32,744 nt of DNA from the IMG/VR virus record IMGVR_UViG_3300027506_000012, positions 1-32,744 of that record. One strand, 5' to 3'. Within the stretch, counting starts at the first letter, position 1. Each line of letters starts with the position of its first letter. Below, in pieces: positions 8,810 through 16,978 of the stretch. The translations under genes and the position numbers were made by a program. Source of the stretch: a virus. The notes under the pieces were generated by a model. The model searched no databases, was not told the origin of the DNA, and saw only the letters and a list, made by a program, of their open reading frames with translations.

Positions 8810-9799
8810 ATGTCAGTATTAACACAAGATACCACTTTTACCAGTTATCAGGACACAGAGGAGATGGGGCCCGAGTCCCCGTCAGTATTTAATGATGGCT
8901 TTGAAAAAGGCCCATCTCAGACAGGATTTTTTATTTATTCCGAAGAACCATATTCATTATGGTTCAACGACGGTAATGGTTGGACTCTTCATCAAACATT
9001 TACAGCGGTAAATTTAATTACTGGAACAAACTACGCTTGGGGAGATTATACAGCTGCTTATATAGAGACAGAGGCTAATAGTTCTCTCACCGTCCATATT
9101 AAGCCTCGAACTGGAGCTATCCTTATTGACGGGAACATTGGGGATGGTGTGAATCAGCACGATACACTTGTCGTTTCTGGGAACTCAACTACTGTAAATG
9201 TCTCGCCAACATCTATTGATATAAGTGCTAAGAGTATTAATGACCTAGACACCAAATTATATACTAGTCCAGTGTCAGCACCGGGCGGATATGATGATCC
9301 AGTACAAGATAGTGTAATGTTCTATGATGAAGATGTGACTGATGGCAATCACTGGAAATATAGAACAGGAAAGAGCCTTGTAGTTGACGCGGTTGATATA
9401 GACAACAACTCCACCGGTAAGTTTATGAAATGGGATAACCCATCAGATTCATTCTTATGGGAAATTCCACCTATGGGCGGAGCAATGACAAGCCACATCA
9501 TTCCAGATGCAAATGCAGCATACGACTTAGGAAACGCACAATACAAAATTAGACACCTTTTCTTGTCTGATAACTCAATGTACATTGGGGATACTTGGAT
9601 TAAGGCAGAGGGAGATTCTGTCAAAATGCCTAATCTTTTGGTTGGCGACCTCAACCTCAACAACACGGGTCGTCAAAACGAAGTGGATGGTACAAGTGGT
9701 CACTGGTCTATTCAAGAGGGTGCCGATGACCTTTTCTTGATTAACCGAACAACCGGAAAGAAGTTTCGTTTTAATATTACAGAAGTAGAGGAGAGTTAA
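8810..9799 (+). CDS. Tail-fibre / tail-spike type structural protein
   Basis: This 329-residue protein starts at ATG 8810 behind AGGAG (about 8801). The C-terminal third carries a pattern that I recognise from phage fibre proteins: HIIPDANAAYDLGNAQYK, IRHLFLSDNSMYIG, then GHWSIQEGADDLFLINR and TGKKFRFNI. The N-terminal two thirds are Ser/Thr/Asp-rich and beta-like. It would be part of the adsorption apparatus or baseplate periphery. It lies between the recombination island and the holin/spanin-like genes, a common place for a fibre gene. No chaperone or enzymatic domain is visible. Which fibre it forms cannot be told. Confidence 0.75.
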   Translation: MSVLTQDTTFTSYQDTEEMGPESPSVFNDGFEKGPSQTGFFIYSEEPYSLWFNDGNGWTLHQTFTAVNLITGTNYAWGDYTAAYIETEANSSLTVHIKPRTGAILIDGNIGDGVNQHDTLVVSGNSTTVNVSPTSIDISAKSINDLDTKLYTSPVSAPGGYDDPVQDSVMFYDEDVTDGNHWKYRTGKSLVVDAVDIDNNSTGKFMKWDNPSDSFLWEIPPMGGAMTSHIIPDANAAYDLGNAQYKIRHLFLSDNSMYIGDTWIKAEGDSVKMPNLLVGDLNLNNTGRQNEVDGTSGHWSIQEGADDLFLINRTTGKKFRFNITEVEES

Positions 9800-9801
9800 A
9801 A

Positions 9802-9996
9802 ATGACAGAATTAGCAAGAGGTGCTGTTGATAAGGTCTTGGAAAAAGTAGTTTCTCGTAAACTACTTGTCTGGGCAACTGCAACTGCATTAATGTTCAAT
9901 GCGACGATTGATAGTGGAGACTGGCTTATTTTAAGTGCGCTTTATATTGGCGGCCAATCTGTTATCGATGCAATTGTAAAGTTGAAAGGTCTCTAG
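9802..9996 (+). CDS. Small membrane protein, putative holin
   Basis: This 64-residue product starts 2 nt after the fibre gene's stop. It has an amphipathic N-terminus (TELARGAVDKVLEKVVSRK) and two hydrophobic stretches, LLVWATATALMFNA and WLILSALYIGGQSVIDAIV, separated by a short polar turn. Size, two membrane segments and a position directly before spanin-like genes fit a small holin that would permeabilise the inner membrane at lysis. No endolysin gene is seen nearby, so the lysis cassette is incomplete in this window. A membrane scaffold of other function is possible. Confidence 0.5.
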   Translation: MTELARGAVDKVLEKVVSRKLLVWATATALMFNATIDSGDWLILSALYIGGQSVIDAIVKLKGL

Positions 9997-9997
9997 G

Positions 9998-10399
9998 TTG
10001 ATTAACGTCGACTTAGGCGAAGCATTTAAGGCAATCGGAGCTTTTGTAGCCAAGAACTGGCAAACATTAGCTCTGATAGCCTTTATTGTTTTCTTCTTTC
10101 TTTCCAAAAATGATTACGGCGCACTTAAAAAATCAATGGAAGTAATGACGGTTAGTTATCAAGAGCAGTTGGAAACCATGGAGAGACTTCATAAAAAAGA
10201 ATTAAAGCTCCGTGAAGAGTCAATTGCAAAGTACGAAAAGGAAGTTGCAGATTTGACTAAGAAATATGATGAAGCTTTATCTAGCCTTAAGAAAACGAAA
10301 GAAGAAGACATTGAGAGAATAGAAAAAGACTTTAAGGAAAAGCCAGAAAAGCTGGCTGAAGAAATAGAAAATCAATTTGGATTTAGCCATGTTAAGTAG
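9998..10399 (+). CDS. Membrane-anchored coiled-coil protein, i-spanin-like
   Basis: This 133-residue protein has one N-terminal membrane segment (residues 21-36, WQTLALIAFIVFFFLS) followed by a long charged coiled coil (about 45-125, rich in Lys and Glu). That layout, N-in with a periplasmic helix, is typical of inner-membrane spanins (Rz-like), which fuse the two membranes at the end of lysis. The start is TTG 9998, one base after the holin-like gene's stop, with AAAGG 9985-9989 upstream. Its 3' end overlaps the next gene by 11 nt in another frame, as spanin pairs often do. The call rests on architecture and context, not on sequence identity. Confidence 0.5.
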   Translation: MINVDLGEAFKAIGAFVAKNWQTLALIAFIVFFFLSKNDYGALKKSMEVMTVSYQEQLETMERLHKKELKLREESIAKYEKEVADLTKKYDEALSSLKKTKEEDIERIEKDFKEKPEKLAEEIENQFGFSHVK

Positions 10400-10823
10400 A
10401 CTATTTTTATTTTTGTTTATGTTGATTTGCTGCGATAATGCAGCTGCATCCGAGGGAAAGTTCACATTCATCCAGCAAGGTAAGCAAGCACCCTTCACAG
10501 GCACTCTGTTTGACCCGACAGCGACTGCAAAAATTATGGCCAATGGGAAGTTCCTAAAAGAAGAGTACGAGCTTAAGCTGGGCTTTGAGCTGAAAAAACA
10601 AGAAAAACAATTCGATCTTGATCTTACTCAACTTAAGATTACTTTGGATACCGAACGAGAGGGTTTTCAAAAAACACTTGAAGTCAAAAATAAAGAGATT
10701 GAGCAACTAAATAGAATTATAGCAAAGAAGCCCGGTACCAACGCATTATTGTGGGGAGTACTCGGAGGATTTGCGGTCGGAGTTGCAACAACAGTCGGCA
10801 TAACTTACGCGGTGAACAAATGA
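10389..10823 (+). CDS. Secreted/membrane coiled-coil protein, lysis-associated candidate
   Basis: ATG 10389 gives 144 residues; a TTG at 10377 in the same frame is less likely, since the ATG directly begins a signal-peptide-like stretch (MLSRLFLFLFMLICC) with a probable cut after DNAAAS. A segment APFTGTLFDPTATAKIMA follows, then a coiled coil (about 55-112), and a C-terminal membrane segment (LLWGVLGGFAVGVATTVGITY). It overlaps the i-spanin-like gene by 11 nt. I recall this domain order from marine T4-like phages but know no proven function. C18-C19 are near the signal end but do not form a clear lipobox, so it is not a classical o-spanin lipoprotein. A role in lysis is inferred from position. 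Confidence 0.55.
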   Translation: MLSRLFLFLFMLICCDNAAASEGKFTFIQQGKQAPFTGTLFDPTATAKIMANGKFLKEEYELKLGFELKKQEKQFDLDLTQLKITLDTEREGFQKTLEVKNKEIEQLNRIIAKKPGTNALLWGVLGGFAVGVATTVGITYAVNK

Positions 10824-11203
10824 AAAAAGATTTAAATAAGATTGCCCAATATGAGATAGCTATCTCGAAAAAGTACGGGAAGGAAGCCATCGCGCACCCT
10901 CAAGCCGACTGGGATGACGGAAAAGAGAAAGAATATCAACAGCAAATAATGGATTTGTACCAAAAAGAGCGAAAGCACGAAGAAAAAAACGAAAAATTAG
11001 AAATGGATGGTTTTTTAATTTCTAAAAAACTATTTAGTAAGGAAGACAATAGAAATTGTCCTGTTTGTCAAGCATATTCTTTTGAATTGCGCGACGATGT
11101 ATACATGACAAAATTTGATTGTTGCTTTAAATGCTACATACAATGGGTTGAAGGTCGAGAAACCAGATGGAGAACTGGCTGGCGACCCCAAGAGGAAAAA
11201 TAA
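10820..11203 (+). CDS. Small zinc-ribbon-like protein, function unknown
   Basis: The start ATG 10820 overlaps the preceding stop as ATGA, giving 127 residues. An upstream extension of the frame to 10751 lies inside the previous gene and is rejected. The N-terminal half is charged and helical. The C-terminal half has C80-P-V-C83 and C101-C102-F-K-C105, which could hold one zinc ion, followed by Trp/Arg-rich WVEGRETRWRTGWRP. No family with a known function is recognised. The zinc ribbon suggests nucleic-acid or protein binding, but the context (between lysis-like and terminase genes) does not define a job. Confidence 0.65.
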   Translation: MKKDLNKIAQYEIAISKKYGKEAIAHPQADWDDGKEKEYQQQIMDLYQKERKHEEKNEKLEMDGFLISKKLFSKEDNRNCPVCQAYSFELRDDVYMTKFDCCFKCYIQWVEGRETRWRTGWRPQEEK

Positions 11204-11710
11204 ATGGCTACAACATTAGAAATTATTCAAGGTATTAATCAAGCAGCCGCAAATGCTTATGATGGGTCACATGATCAGCGTTTCGTTGCTGGTGACACTA
11301 AGGAAATTGGTCTAAGCCGAGAAGAGGGTTGTCCTATTATCGATAGTCGTGTTTCTGACGGGTTCGGTGTTAAAATCATCGGAGACATGCTCCAAATTAA
11401 CTATGAGGCCAATATTTTCCTTAAAGATGTGTATGCTAATGGCTTCGAGGAAGAGTGCGAAAGACGCTTACAGGCGATCGCCGACTTCATCAAGAAAGAG
11501 TTTAAACTCATTGTGGGAAGCAGCCTAAGACTGACCCCCCAAGGCGAAGCAAAGTGCTTAGTTCAACATACCTCTAGAGTGCGTACTTTTTTGACAGCCC
11601 ATAAACTTTTTAAGATCGGCGGCATGAAAGGTGTCGAAACTTTGGGAGAAGGCATCACAAACCCTATGGATGTCAAATATCAGAAATTCTTAAAAGAAGG
11701 AAAATTTTAA
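11204..11710 (+). CDS. Conserved phage protein of unknown function
   Basis: This 168-residue soluble protein begins directly after the previous stop, with GAGG about 12 nt upstream. It has mixed alpha/beta character, with a central helix-rich part (EEECERRLQAIADFIKKEFK) and no signal peptide, membrane segment or recognisable catalytic motif. The segment GFGVKIIGDMLQINYEANIFL is beta-like. It sits in a run of tightly spaced small genes leading to the terminase gene, so a role in head or tail completion or packaging is possible, but this is guesswork from position. Confidence 0.65.
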   Translation: MATTLEIIQGINQAAANAYDGSHDQRFVAGDTKEIGLSREEGCPIIDSRVSDGFGVKIIGDMLQINYEANIFLKDVYANGFEEECERRLQAIADFIKKEFKLIVGSSLRLTPQGEAKCLVQHTSRVRTFLTAHKLFKIGGMKGVETLGEGITNPMDVKYQKFLKEGKF

Positions 11711-11711
11711 A

Positions 11712-12059
11712 ATGAAACTTACAAAAAAATATTTAACACAACTCATTAAAGAAGAGCTTGAAAATGCTATGTCGGAAGTTGAAAGACCTAAGGCCACACC
11801 GGAATCTCGTTCTGCCAATAAAGCTTTGGTTCAGCAACATGACGAGATGAAAAAGGCTGAAAAAACTCTCGCTGCGGCACGAAAGACTGAAGTAGAGGCA
11901 ACGCAAGAGGCCGTCTCAAACCTGCCCGGAAGGAATTATGACTGGTACGCCGACATGTTTATGTACCAAAGTAGGGCGGAACTTGCAGCCGCCGAAGCTG
12001 TCTATAAAACAGCAGTTGAAACATACAAACAAATGCACGATAAAATAAAAGGCAAGTAA
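11712..12059 (+). CDS. Small helical protein with a LIKEEL leader, possible internal/capsid-targeted protein
   Basis: This 115-residue product is mostly helical and Ala/Glu/Lys-rich. Its N-terminus MKLTKKYLTQLIKEELENAM is an amphipathic leader of a type I have seen on several marine-phage proteins. It contains I12-K13-E14, which fits the (L/I)-x-E cleavage preference of T4-type prohead protease gp21. In T4, short N-terminal peptides ending in such a site target internal proteins into the prohead and are cut off. By analogy this could be packaged in the capsid, but that is inference. The start is 1 nt after the previous stop; the next gene is terminase. Confidence 0.6.
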   Translation: MKLTKKYLTQLIKEELENAMSEVERPKATPESRSANKALVQQHDEMKKAEKTLAAARKTEVEATQEAVSNLPGRNYDWYADMFMYQSRAELAAAEAVYKTAVETYKQMHDKIKGK

Positions 12060-12073
12060 AACAAGAATATTAA

Positions 12074-13663
12074 ATGTCTTACACACTCTCCAAAAAAGAG
12101 ATAGTAGCTGAAATATTGAAATGCGGCAAAGACCCTGTTTACTTTATTGATAACTACGCAAGAATATCTCACCCAATTCACGGCTTGATCCCTTTTAAGA
12201 CTTATCCTTATCAGGGAGAGTTACTACAAGACTTTAATGATTATCGTTTTAATGTAATACTGAAGGCCCGACAGTTAGGAATCTCAACTATCGCAGCAGC
12301 ATATGTTGTATGGCTGATGCTATTCCATAGAGACAAGAATATCCTTGTTATGGCCACAAAATTCAAAACAGCTTCCAACTTGGTGAAAAAAGTTAAGGCT
12401 ATCATGAAAAATTTGCCAGAGTGGATTGTGATTTCTGAAATCTCGATAGACAATCGCTCCTCTTTCGAGCTGTCCAATGGTTCCCAAATACAAGCTGCCT
12501 CCACCTCTGGCGATGCCGGTCGTTCAGAGGCTCTATCTTTGTTGGTAATTGATGAGGCAGCCCATGTAGAAAATCTTGATGAGTTATGGGCGGGTCTTTA
12601 TCCCACTATCTCTACTGGTGGGCGAGTTATAGCCTTGAGTACTCCAAATGGTGTGGGTAACTGGTTTCACAAAACATACACGGAGGCCTCCGAAGGATCT
12701 AACGACTTTCATCCGATCGATCTAGCTTGGGATGTTCACCCCGATAGAGATCAGGAGTGGTTCAATAAAGAAACTAGAAACATGTCCCGACGAGAAATAG
12801 CTCAAGAGCTGGAGTGCAACTTTAATACTTCAGGAGAGTCTGTAATTCACCCCGATGACATCGCTTGGGTAGAGAGTAACGTAACCGATCCGAAATATCG
12901 CACTGGATTTGATAGGAATATGTGGATCTGGGAACAATATCAGGCAGATAGTACATATCTTCTGGTAGCAGATGTCGCGAGAGGCGACGGAGCTGATTAT
13001 TCTGTATTTCATATAATTAAATTAGAGACAATGGAGGTAGTGGCAGAATATCAAGGAAAGCCCAACTTGGATATGTACTCCACTATCCTCATGCAAGCCG
13101 GAAAGGAATTTGGAAACTGTCTCTTGGTGGTTGAAAATGTGGGAATAGGGATTTCCGTTTTGGAAAAGTTAATTGATCTGCAATATCCTAATCTATATTA
13201 CTCCGTAAAAGGATCTCATGAGTTTATCGACGGCTATCAAGCCGAGACAAACAACGCAGCGGTACCCGGATTTACAACTTCTTCCAAAACGCGACCACTA
13301 ATCGTAGCAAAACTGGAAGAATTCATCAGAAACAAACTAATTAAGGTATATTCTGTTCGTTTTTCTAATGAATTGCGAACCTTTATTTGGCATAATGGCA
13401 AACCTCAAGCGATGAGAGGATACAACGACGACCTGACAATGGCGTTAGCAATCGCATGCTGGGTCCGAGACACAGCACTTACTGTAAATCAAAGAGAGGC
13501 AGATTATAAAAAAGCATGCTTAGGTTCAATAATTAAAGTTGATACAAAAGTAAATACAACAATCCCCGGAATGCACGGCTACAATAGAAAAGAGGCCCTA
13601 GACGACAAAATGTTCAAGGCACAAGAAGATTATGAAAAATACTCATGGCTTATTAAAGGATAG
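12074..13663 (+). CDS. terL: Terminase large subunit (T4 gp17-like packaging motor)
   Basis: This 529-residue protein has both terminase domains. The N-terminal ATPase has a Walker A-like loop K64ARQLGIST72, Walker B LLVID160E161 and the coupling motif ALSTPNG (about 187-193). The C-terminal RNase H-like nuclease has D300 (LLVADVARGDGADYS), E354 (LVVENVG) and D452/D453 (GYNDDLTMA). It powers DNA translocation into the prohead and cuts the concatemer. T4 gp17 is 610 residues; this one starts close to the ATPase domain, so it is shorter at the N-terminus. No small terminase subunit is recognised in the window. The portal gene starts 3 nt downstream. Confidence 0.95.
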   Translation: MSYTLSKKEIVAEILKCGKDPVYFIDNYARISHPIHGLIPFKTYPYQGELLQDFNDYRFNVILKARQLGISTIAAAYVVWLMLFHRDKNILVMATKFKTASNLVKKVKAIMKNLPEWIVISEISIDNRSSFELSNGSQIQAASTSGDAGRSEALSLLVIDEAAHVENLDELWAGLYPTISTGGRVIALSTPNGVGNWFHKTYTEASEGSNDFHPIDLAWDVHPDRDQEWFNKETRNMSRREIAQELECNFNTSGESVIHPDDIAWVESNVTDPKYRTGFDRNMWIWEQYQADSTYLLVADVARGDGADYSVFHIIKLETMEVVAEYQGKPNLDMYSTILMQAGKEFGNCLLVVENVGIGISVLEKLIDLQYPNLYYSVKGSHEFIDGYQAETNNAAVPGFTTSSKTRPLIVAKLEEFIRNKLIKVYSVRFSNELRTFIWHNGKPQAMRGYNDDLTMALAIACWVRDTALTVNQREADYKKACLGSIIKVDTKVNTTIPGMHGYNRKEALDDKMFKAQEDYEKYSWLIKG

Positions 13664-13666
13664 AAA

Positions 13667-15628
13667 ATGGCTGATAACAAGAAAAACCCCAACAATCCGC
13701 AATCTGAATTATACAGAAGGCTAACCCGATTATTCTCCGGACCAATTGTGAACTGGAGAACACAGATGAATCGAAAGATTCGCAGAACTGCCTTGGATAA
13801 ATATGCTACAGACTTTAGATCTGCCAGCGGACAACAATTTAAAAAAGCGGAATATTCTCCTTTTGATGTTATGCATTCTAAAATCATGGCACAGCAAAAC
13901 CGTGCTGAAAGATATATCGACTATGAGCAGATGGAATATATGCCTGAAATCGCCTCTGCCCTTGATATTTACGCTGACGAGATGACCACTCACTCATCAC
14001 TATCGCCGATGATGCACATTGAGTGCCCTAACGAGGAAATCAAGGCGGTTCTACAATCTTTATATGAGAACGTCCTTAACATTGATCACAATCTCTTTGG
14101 CTGGTGCCGCTCAATGTGTAAATTTGGTGATTTCATTCTCTATATGGACATTGACGACTCCTTCGGAGTGAAATCTGTAATTCCAATTCCTCTGCGAGAA
14201 GTAGAAAGAATGGAAGGCGAAGATCCAACCAATCCAAATTACGTCCAATACCAATGGAATTCCGCAGGAATGACTTTCGAGAATTGGCAAGTCGCGCATT
14301 TTCGTATCTTAGGTAATGATAAATATACTCCATATGGAACCTCTGTTTTAGATCCGGGCCGCAGAATTTGGCGGCAATTAGTATTAATGGAAGACGCGAT
14401 GATGGCTTATCGTATCGTTAGGTCTTCTGAAAGAAGGGTGTTCTATATCGATGTTGGCAATATTGCGCCCAATGACGTAGAACAATTTGTACAAAAAACA
14501 ATCACCTCAATGAAAAGAAATCAAGTGGTTGATGCCCAAACCGGACGAGTGGATTTAAGATATAACCCGCTATCAGTTGAAGAGGATTATTTTATTCCCA
14601 TTCGCGGCGGCGAGTCTTCAAAAATTGAGACTCTAGCTGGCGGACAGTTTACTGGTGATATTGATGATGTTAAGTATTTAAGAGATAAGATGTTTTCTGC
14701 GCTTAAAATCCCTGCTCCATACTTATCAAGCGGCGATGAGGCAAGTGAAGATAAGACATCTCTCGCACAGAAAGATGTCAGGTTCGCGAGAACAATACAA
14801 AGACTACAACGTGCTGTTATTTCAGAACTGGAAAAAATTGGTATTGTTCACCTTTACACTCTGGGTTTCAAAGGCGACGACTTGGTAAGCTTTCGCTTAA
14901 GATTGAACAACCCCTCTAAGATCGCTGAATTACAAGAGCTAGAGCATTGGAAGACCAAATTTGATATTGCTGGCGGAGCAACGGAAAACTTCTTTTCTAG
15001 AAGATGGATAGCTCAAAACATCTTTAGTCTATCTGAAGAGGAATTTGTGAGGAACCAGCGCGAAATGTATTCGGATAGAAAATATGAAGCAGAGCTTAAC
15101 GCCGCTGCAGAAGCTGCGGGCGAAGCCGCAGCAGGTAATTTTGGCGGATCCGCAGAAAGCGGCTTGGATGTTGAATCTCCGGATGACGAGGGCGACTTTG
15201 ACACGGATACCGATATGGAGGAACCCGATGTAGAGATTGATGTCGAGACTGATGATACAGGATCGGAGGAGCCACTTTTAGCAGCCCCCGCAAAGAGAGA
15301 TGATCGTGGTCGAAAGTACACACAAAACTCCATGAGGGCAAAGGCAAAAGGAAAAAAATATGCCCCTTCTATGCAGGGCGATCGCCGCTCATCAGCAGGC
15401 TCCTTAAAGAACAGAAAAGGCGCAGCAATACCTGCAGGGACGCAAACAGGGCTCCCGGCTGGTATGGAGACCTTGAGAACATTTTCGAGAGGAAGCATTT
15501 ATGAGGTTAAGCAGACTACTTATAACAAAGAAGAGGAATTACTCTTCGAGGCTAATGCCAAAGTTAGAGATCTGATATTAGATTTAGAAAAAGCGGAGAT
15601 TCATACAAATGAAGATGAAACACAATAA
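13667..15628 (+). CDS. 20: Portal protein (T4 gp20-like) with long acidic C-terminal extension
   Basis: This 653-residue protein matches T4-type portal features: N-terminal basic region, YIDYEQMEYMPEIASALDIYADE, the stem/clip region with ERRVFYIDVGN, and KIPAPYLSSGDEASEDKTSLAQ. It forms the dodecameric ring through which DNA is packaged. T4 gp20 is about 524 residues; the excess is a tail from about residue 475, with an Ala-rich stretch, an Asp/Glu-rich stretch (DDEGDFDTDTDMEEPDVEI), then a basic, Gly/Ser-rich segment and a final helix. The last 20 nt overlap the next gene. Position right after terminase is the usual T4 order. Confidence 0.93.
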   Translation: MADNKKNPNNPQSELYRRLTRLFSGPIVNWRTQMNRKIRRTALDKYATDFRSASGQQFKKAEYSPFDVMHSKIMAQQNRAERYIDYEQMEYMPEIASALDIYADEMTTHSSLSPMMHIECPNEEIKAVLQSLYENVLNIDHNLFGWCRSMCKFGDFILYMDIDDSFGVKSVIPIPLREVERMEGEDPTNPNYVQYQWNSAGMTFENWQVAHFRILGNDKYTPYGTSVLDPGRRIWRQLVLMEDAMMAYRIVRSSERRVFYIDVGNIAPNDVEQFVQKTITSMKRNQVVDAQTGRVDLRYNPLSVEEDYFIPIRGGESSKIETLAGGQFTGDIDDVKYLRDKMFSALKIPAPYLSSGDEASEDKTSLAQKDVRFARTIQRLQRAVISELEKIGIVHLYTLGFKGDDLVSFRLRLNNPSKIAELQELEHWKTKFDIAGGATENFFSRRWIAQNIFSLSEEEFVRNQREMYSDRKYEAELNAAAEAAGEAAAGNFGGSAESGLDVESPDDEGDFDTDTDMEEPDVEIDVETDDTGSEEPLLAAPAKRDDRGRKYTQNSMRAKAKGKKYAPSMQGDRRSSAGSLKNRKGAAIPAGTQTGLPAGMETLRTFSRGSIYEVKQTTYNKEEELLFEANAKVRDLILDLEKAEIHTNEDETQ

Positions 15629-16427
15629 GAAGCGCAACACCAGCTTTCTTTATGAAGTAATTATTAGAGAGCTTACAAAAGCTATGGTTGAAGGTGACAA
15701 AAAAAAGAAGTCCTCGATCATTAAAATAGTGAGAGAGAATTTCAAAGGAAATACTCTTCTCGCGAAGGATCTCGACTTATACAAGGCGGTTCTTGAGACA
15801 AAAGGCGTGGATAATTATACCGCTGAAAAAATAATTTTTCAAGCGAGAACGCAAAAAATGGCTATCAATCACAAGAGATTGTTCGAAGAACAATCAACAC
15901 TCGTTGATACTATTAATAAGACTATCAACACAGAAGCCTTCAATACTTTTGTTCCGAACTACAAGTCACTTGCTACAGTTTTTCAAATTTTCCACCCGAA
16001 GACCAAGACTAAAAACCGAATATTATTAGAAAAACAGATGATTCAGGCGATGACTTGCGAGGCTCAATCGGCAGACGACTTAATGAAGCCAATTGATAAT
16101 TTGACCTACAAGACATTTGTCAAGAAGTTTAACGACAAATATACGACCTCTTTATTGTCAGAGCAGAAGCACCTCTTAAACAGATATGTTACATCTTTTT
16201 CAGATAATGGACTTGAACTCAAAGCTTATCTGAGTGAGGAAATCCCTAGATTATATAGGCGTGTTGATGAATCTTTAGAATATCCAGAGATTAAGTCAGA
16301 TGCTGCTATGTCTGCAAAGACCTCGCGAGTCTTAGAAATTTTAAAGACCACTGCGGATAGAAAAGTCGACAATACTCTTGTTCGAGACATTTTAAATATC
16401 CAGAACTTGGTTCGGGAGTTAGACTGA
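15609..16427 (+). CDS. Conserved helical phage protein, head-assembly region
   Basis: This 272-residue, strongly helical and Lys-rich protein begins inside the end of the portal gene. ATG 15609 is preferred over ATG 15615 because GGAG at 15595-15598 is 10 nt upstream. The opening MKHNKKRNTSFLYEVIIREL is one I recognise from marine T4-like phages, where no function is assigned. It takes the place where T4 has prohead core genes 67 and 68, so a role in prohead core or portal initiation is plausible. No catalytic or metal-binding motif is visible. The stop overlaps the next start (TGATG). Confidence 0.7.
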   Translation: MKMKHNKKRNTSFLYEVIIRELTKAMVEGDKKKKSSIIKIVRENFKGNTLLAKDLDLYKAVLETKGVDNYTAEKIIFQARTQKMAINHKRLFEEQSTLVDTINKTINTEAFNTFVPNYKSLATVFQIFHPKTKTKNRILLEKQMIQAMTCEAQSADDLMKPIDNLTYKTFVKKFNDKYTTSLLSEQKHLLNRYVTSFSDNGLELKAYLSEEIPRLYRRVDESLEYPEIKSDAAMSAKTSRVLEILKTTADRKVDNTLVRDILNIQNLVRELD

Positions 16428-16978
16428 TGCCTGTTTCAATTAAAGTAGTTGAAGGGGAGACCGAAAAGATTGTGAGCTTGGATCTTCAAGCTCGAAAGTC
16501 TCTGGATGGAAACATCATGATTTTTGATCATGAAGAGATGGATATCGTAGTTTTTCCCAAGGCAAGCAAAATTGCCACTTTCGCCAAGAGCGACTTTTCT
16601 GAAATGGTTTATCACGCTCAAAACCGCCTATTCGAATTTTTAAAAAGAAAGGGTGTGATAGACTACGAATCGGTTAAGGGCGGTAGCGTATACGGCTCAA
16701 TTGAGGGAGTAATTCCCCAACCTGTTGACGAAGGTATCAATTCTATAGACTATGCTATTTACGGCATTTACAAGTTTCTAAAAGAAGAAAAGCCTTATTA
16801 CAACTATATTGACGATTACGAAGAAATGCTGGACGACTATTTCACAGACCCGACAGAAGAAGATTCTACAGAACTCGGCGAGGTACCCCAGTCATCAGAA
16901 AAAGGATCTATCAGGCCGGGATACAATTACAGTCCCTACTGGATGAGTTATATGCTGGAAAACAAAGAGAGCAAGTAG
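16427..16978 (+). CDS. Conserved acidic phage protein, head-assembly region
   Basis: This 183-residue protein is translationally coupled to its upstream neighbour (TGATG). The first ~55 residues are beta-like (SIKVVEGETEKIVSLDLQAR, IMIFDHEEMDIVVFPKA). The middle has amphipathic helices (MVYHAQNRLFEFLKRKG). The C-terminal third is very acidic and Tyr-rich (YYNYIDDYEEMLDDYF). No enzyme motif is seen. Similar genes occur in this position in marine T4-like phages as far as I recall, without known function. The stop overlaps the GTG start of the next gene (TAGTG). Confidence 0.65.
   Translation: MPVSIKVVEGETEKIVSLDLQARKSLDGNIMIFDHEEMDIVVFPKASKIATFAKSDFSEMVYHAQNRLFEFLKRKGVIDYESVKGGSVYGSIEGVIPQPVDEGINSIDYAIYGIYKFLKEEKPYYNYIDDYEEMLDDYFTDPTEEDSTELGEVPQSSEKGSIRPGYNYSPYWMSYMLENKESK

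Noticed and set aside
10751-10819. Extended start for the zinc-ribbon gene
   Set aside because: The extension lies inside the preceding gene and gives an Arg/Cys/Asn-rich peptide of shadow-frame type. The ATGA overlap at 10820 is the normal start pattern here.
15013-15498. Minus-strand open frame of 161 codons opposite the portal tail
   Set aside because: It mirrors the low-complexity acidic tail of the portal gene, has a Ser/Pro-rich composition typical of antisense frames and no ribosome site. All real genes are on the + strand.
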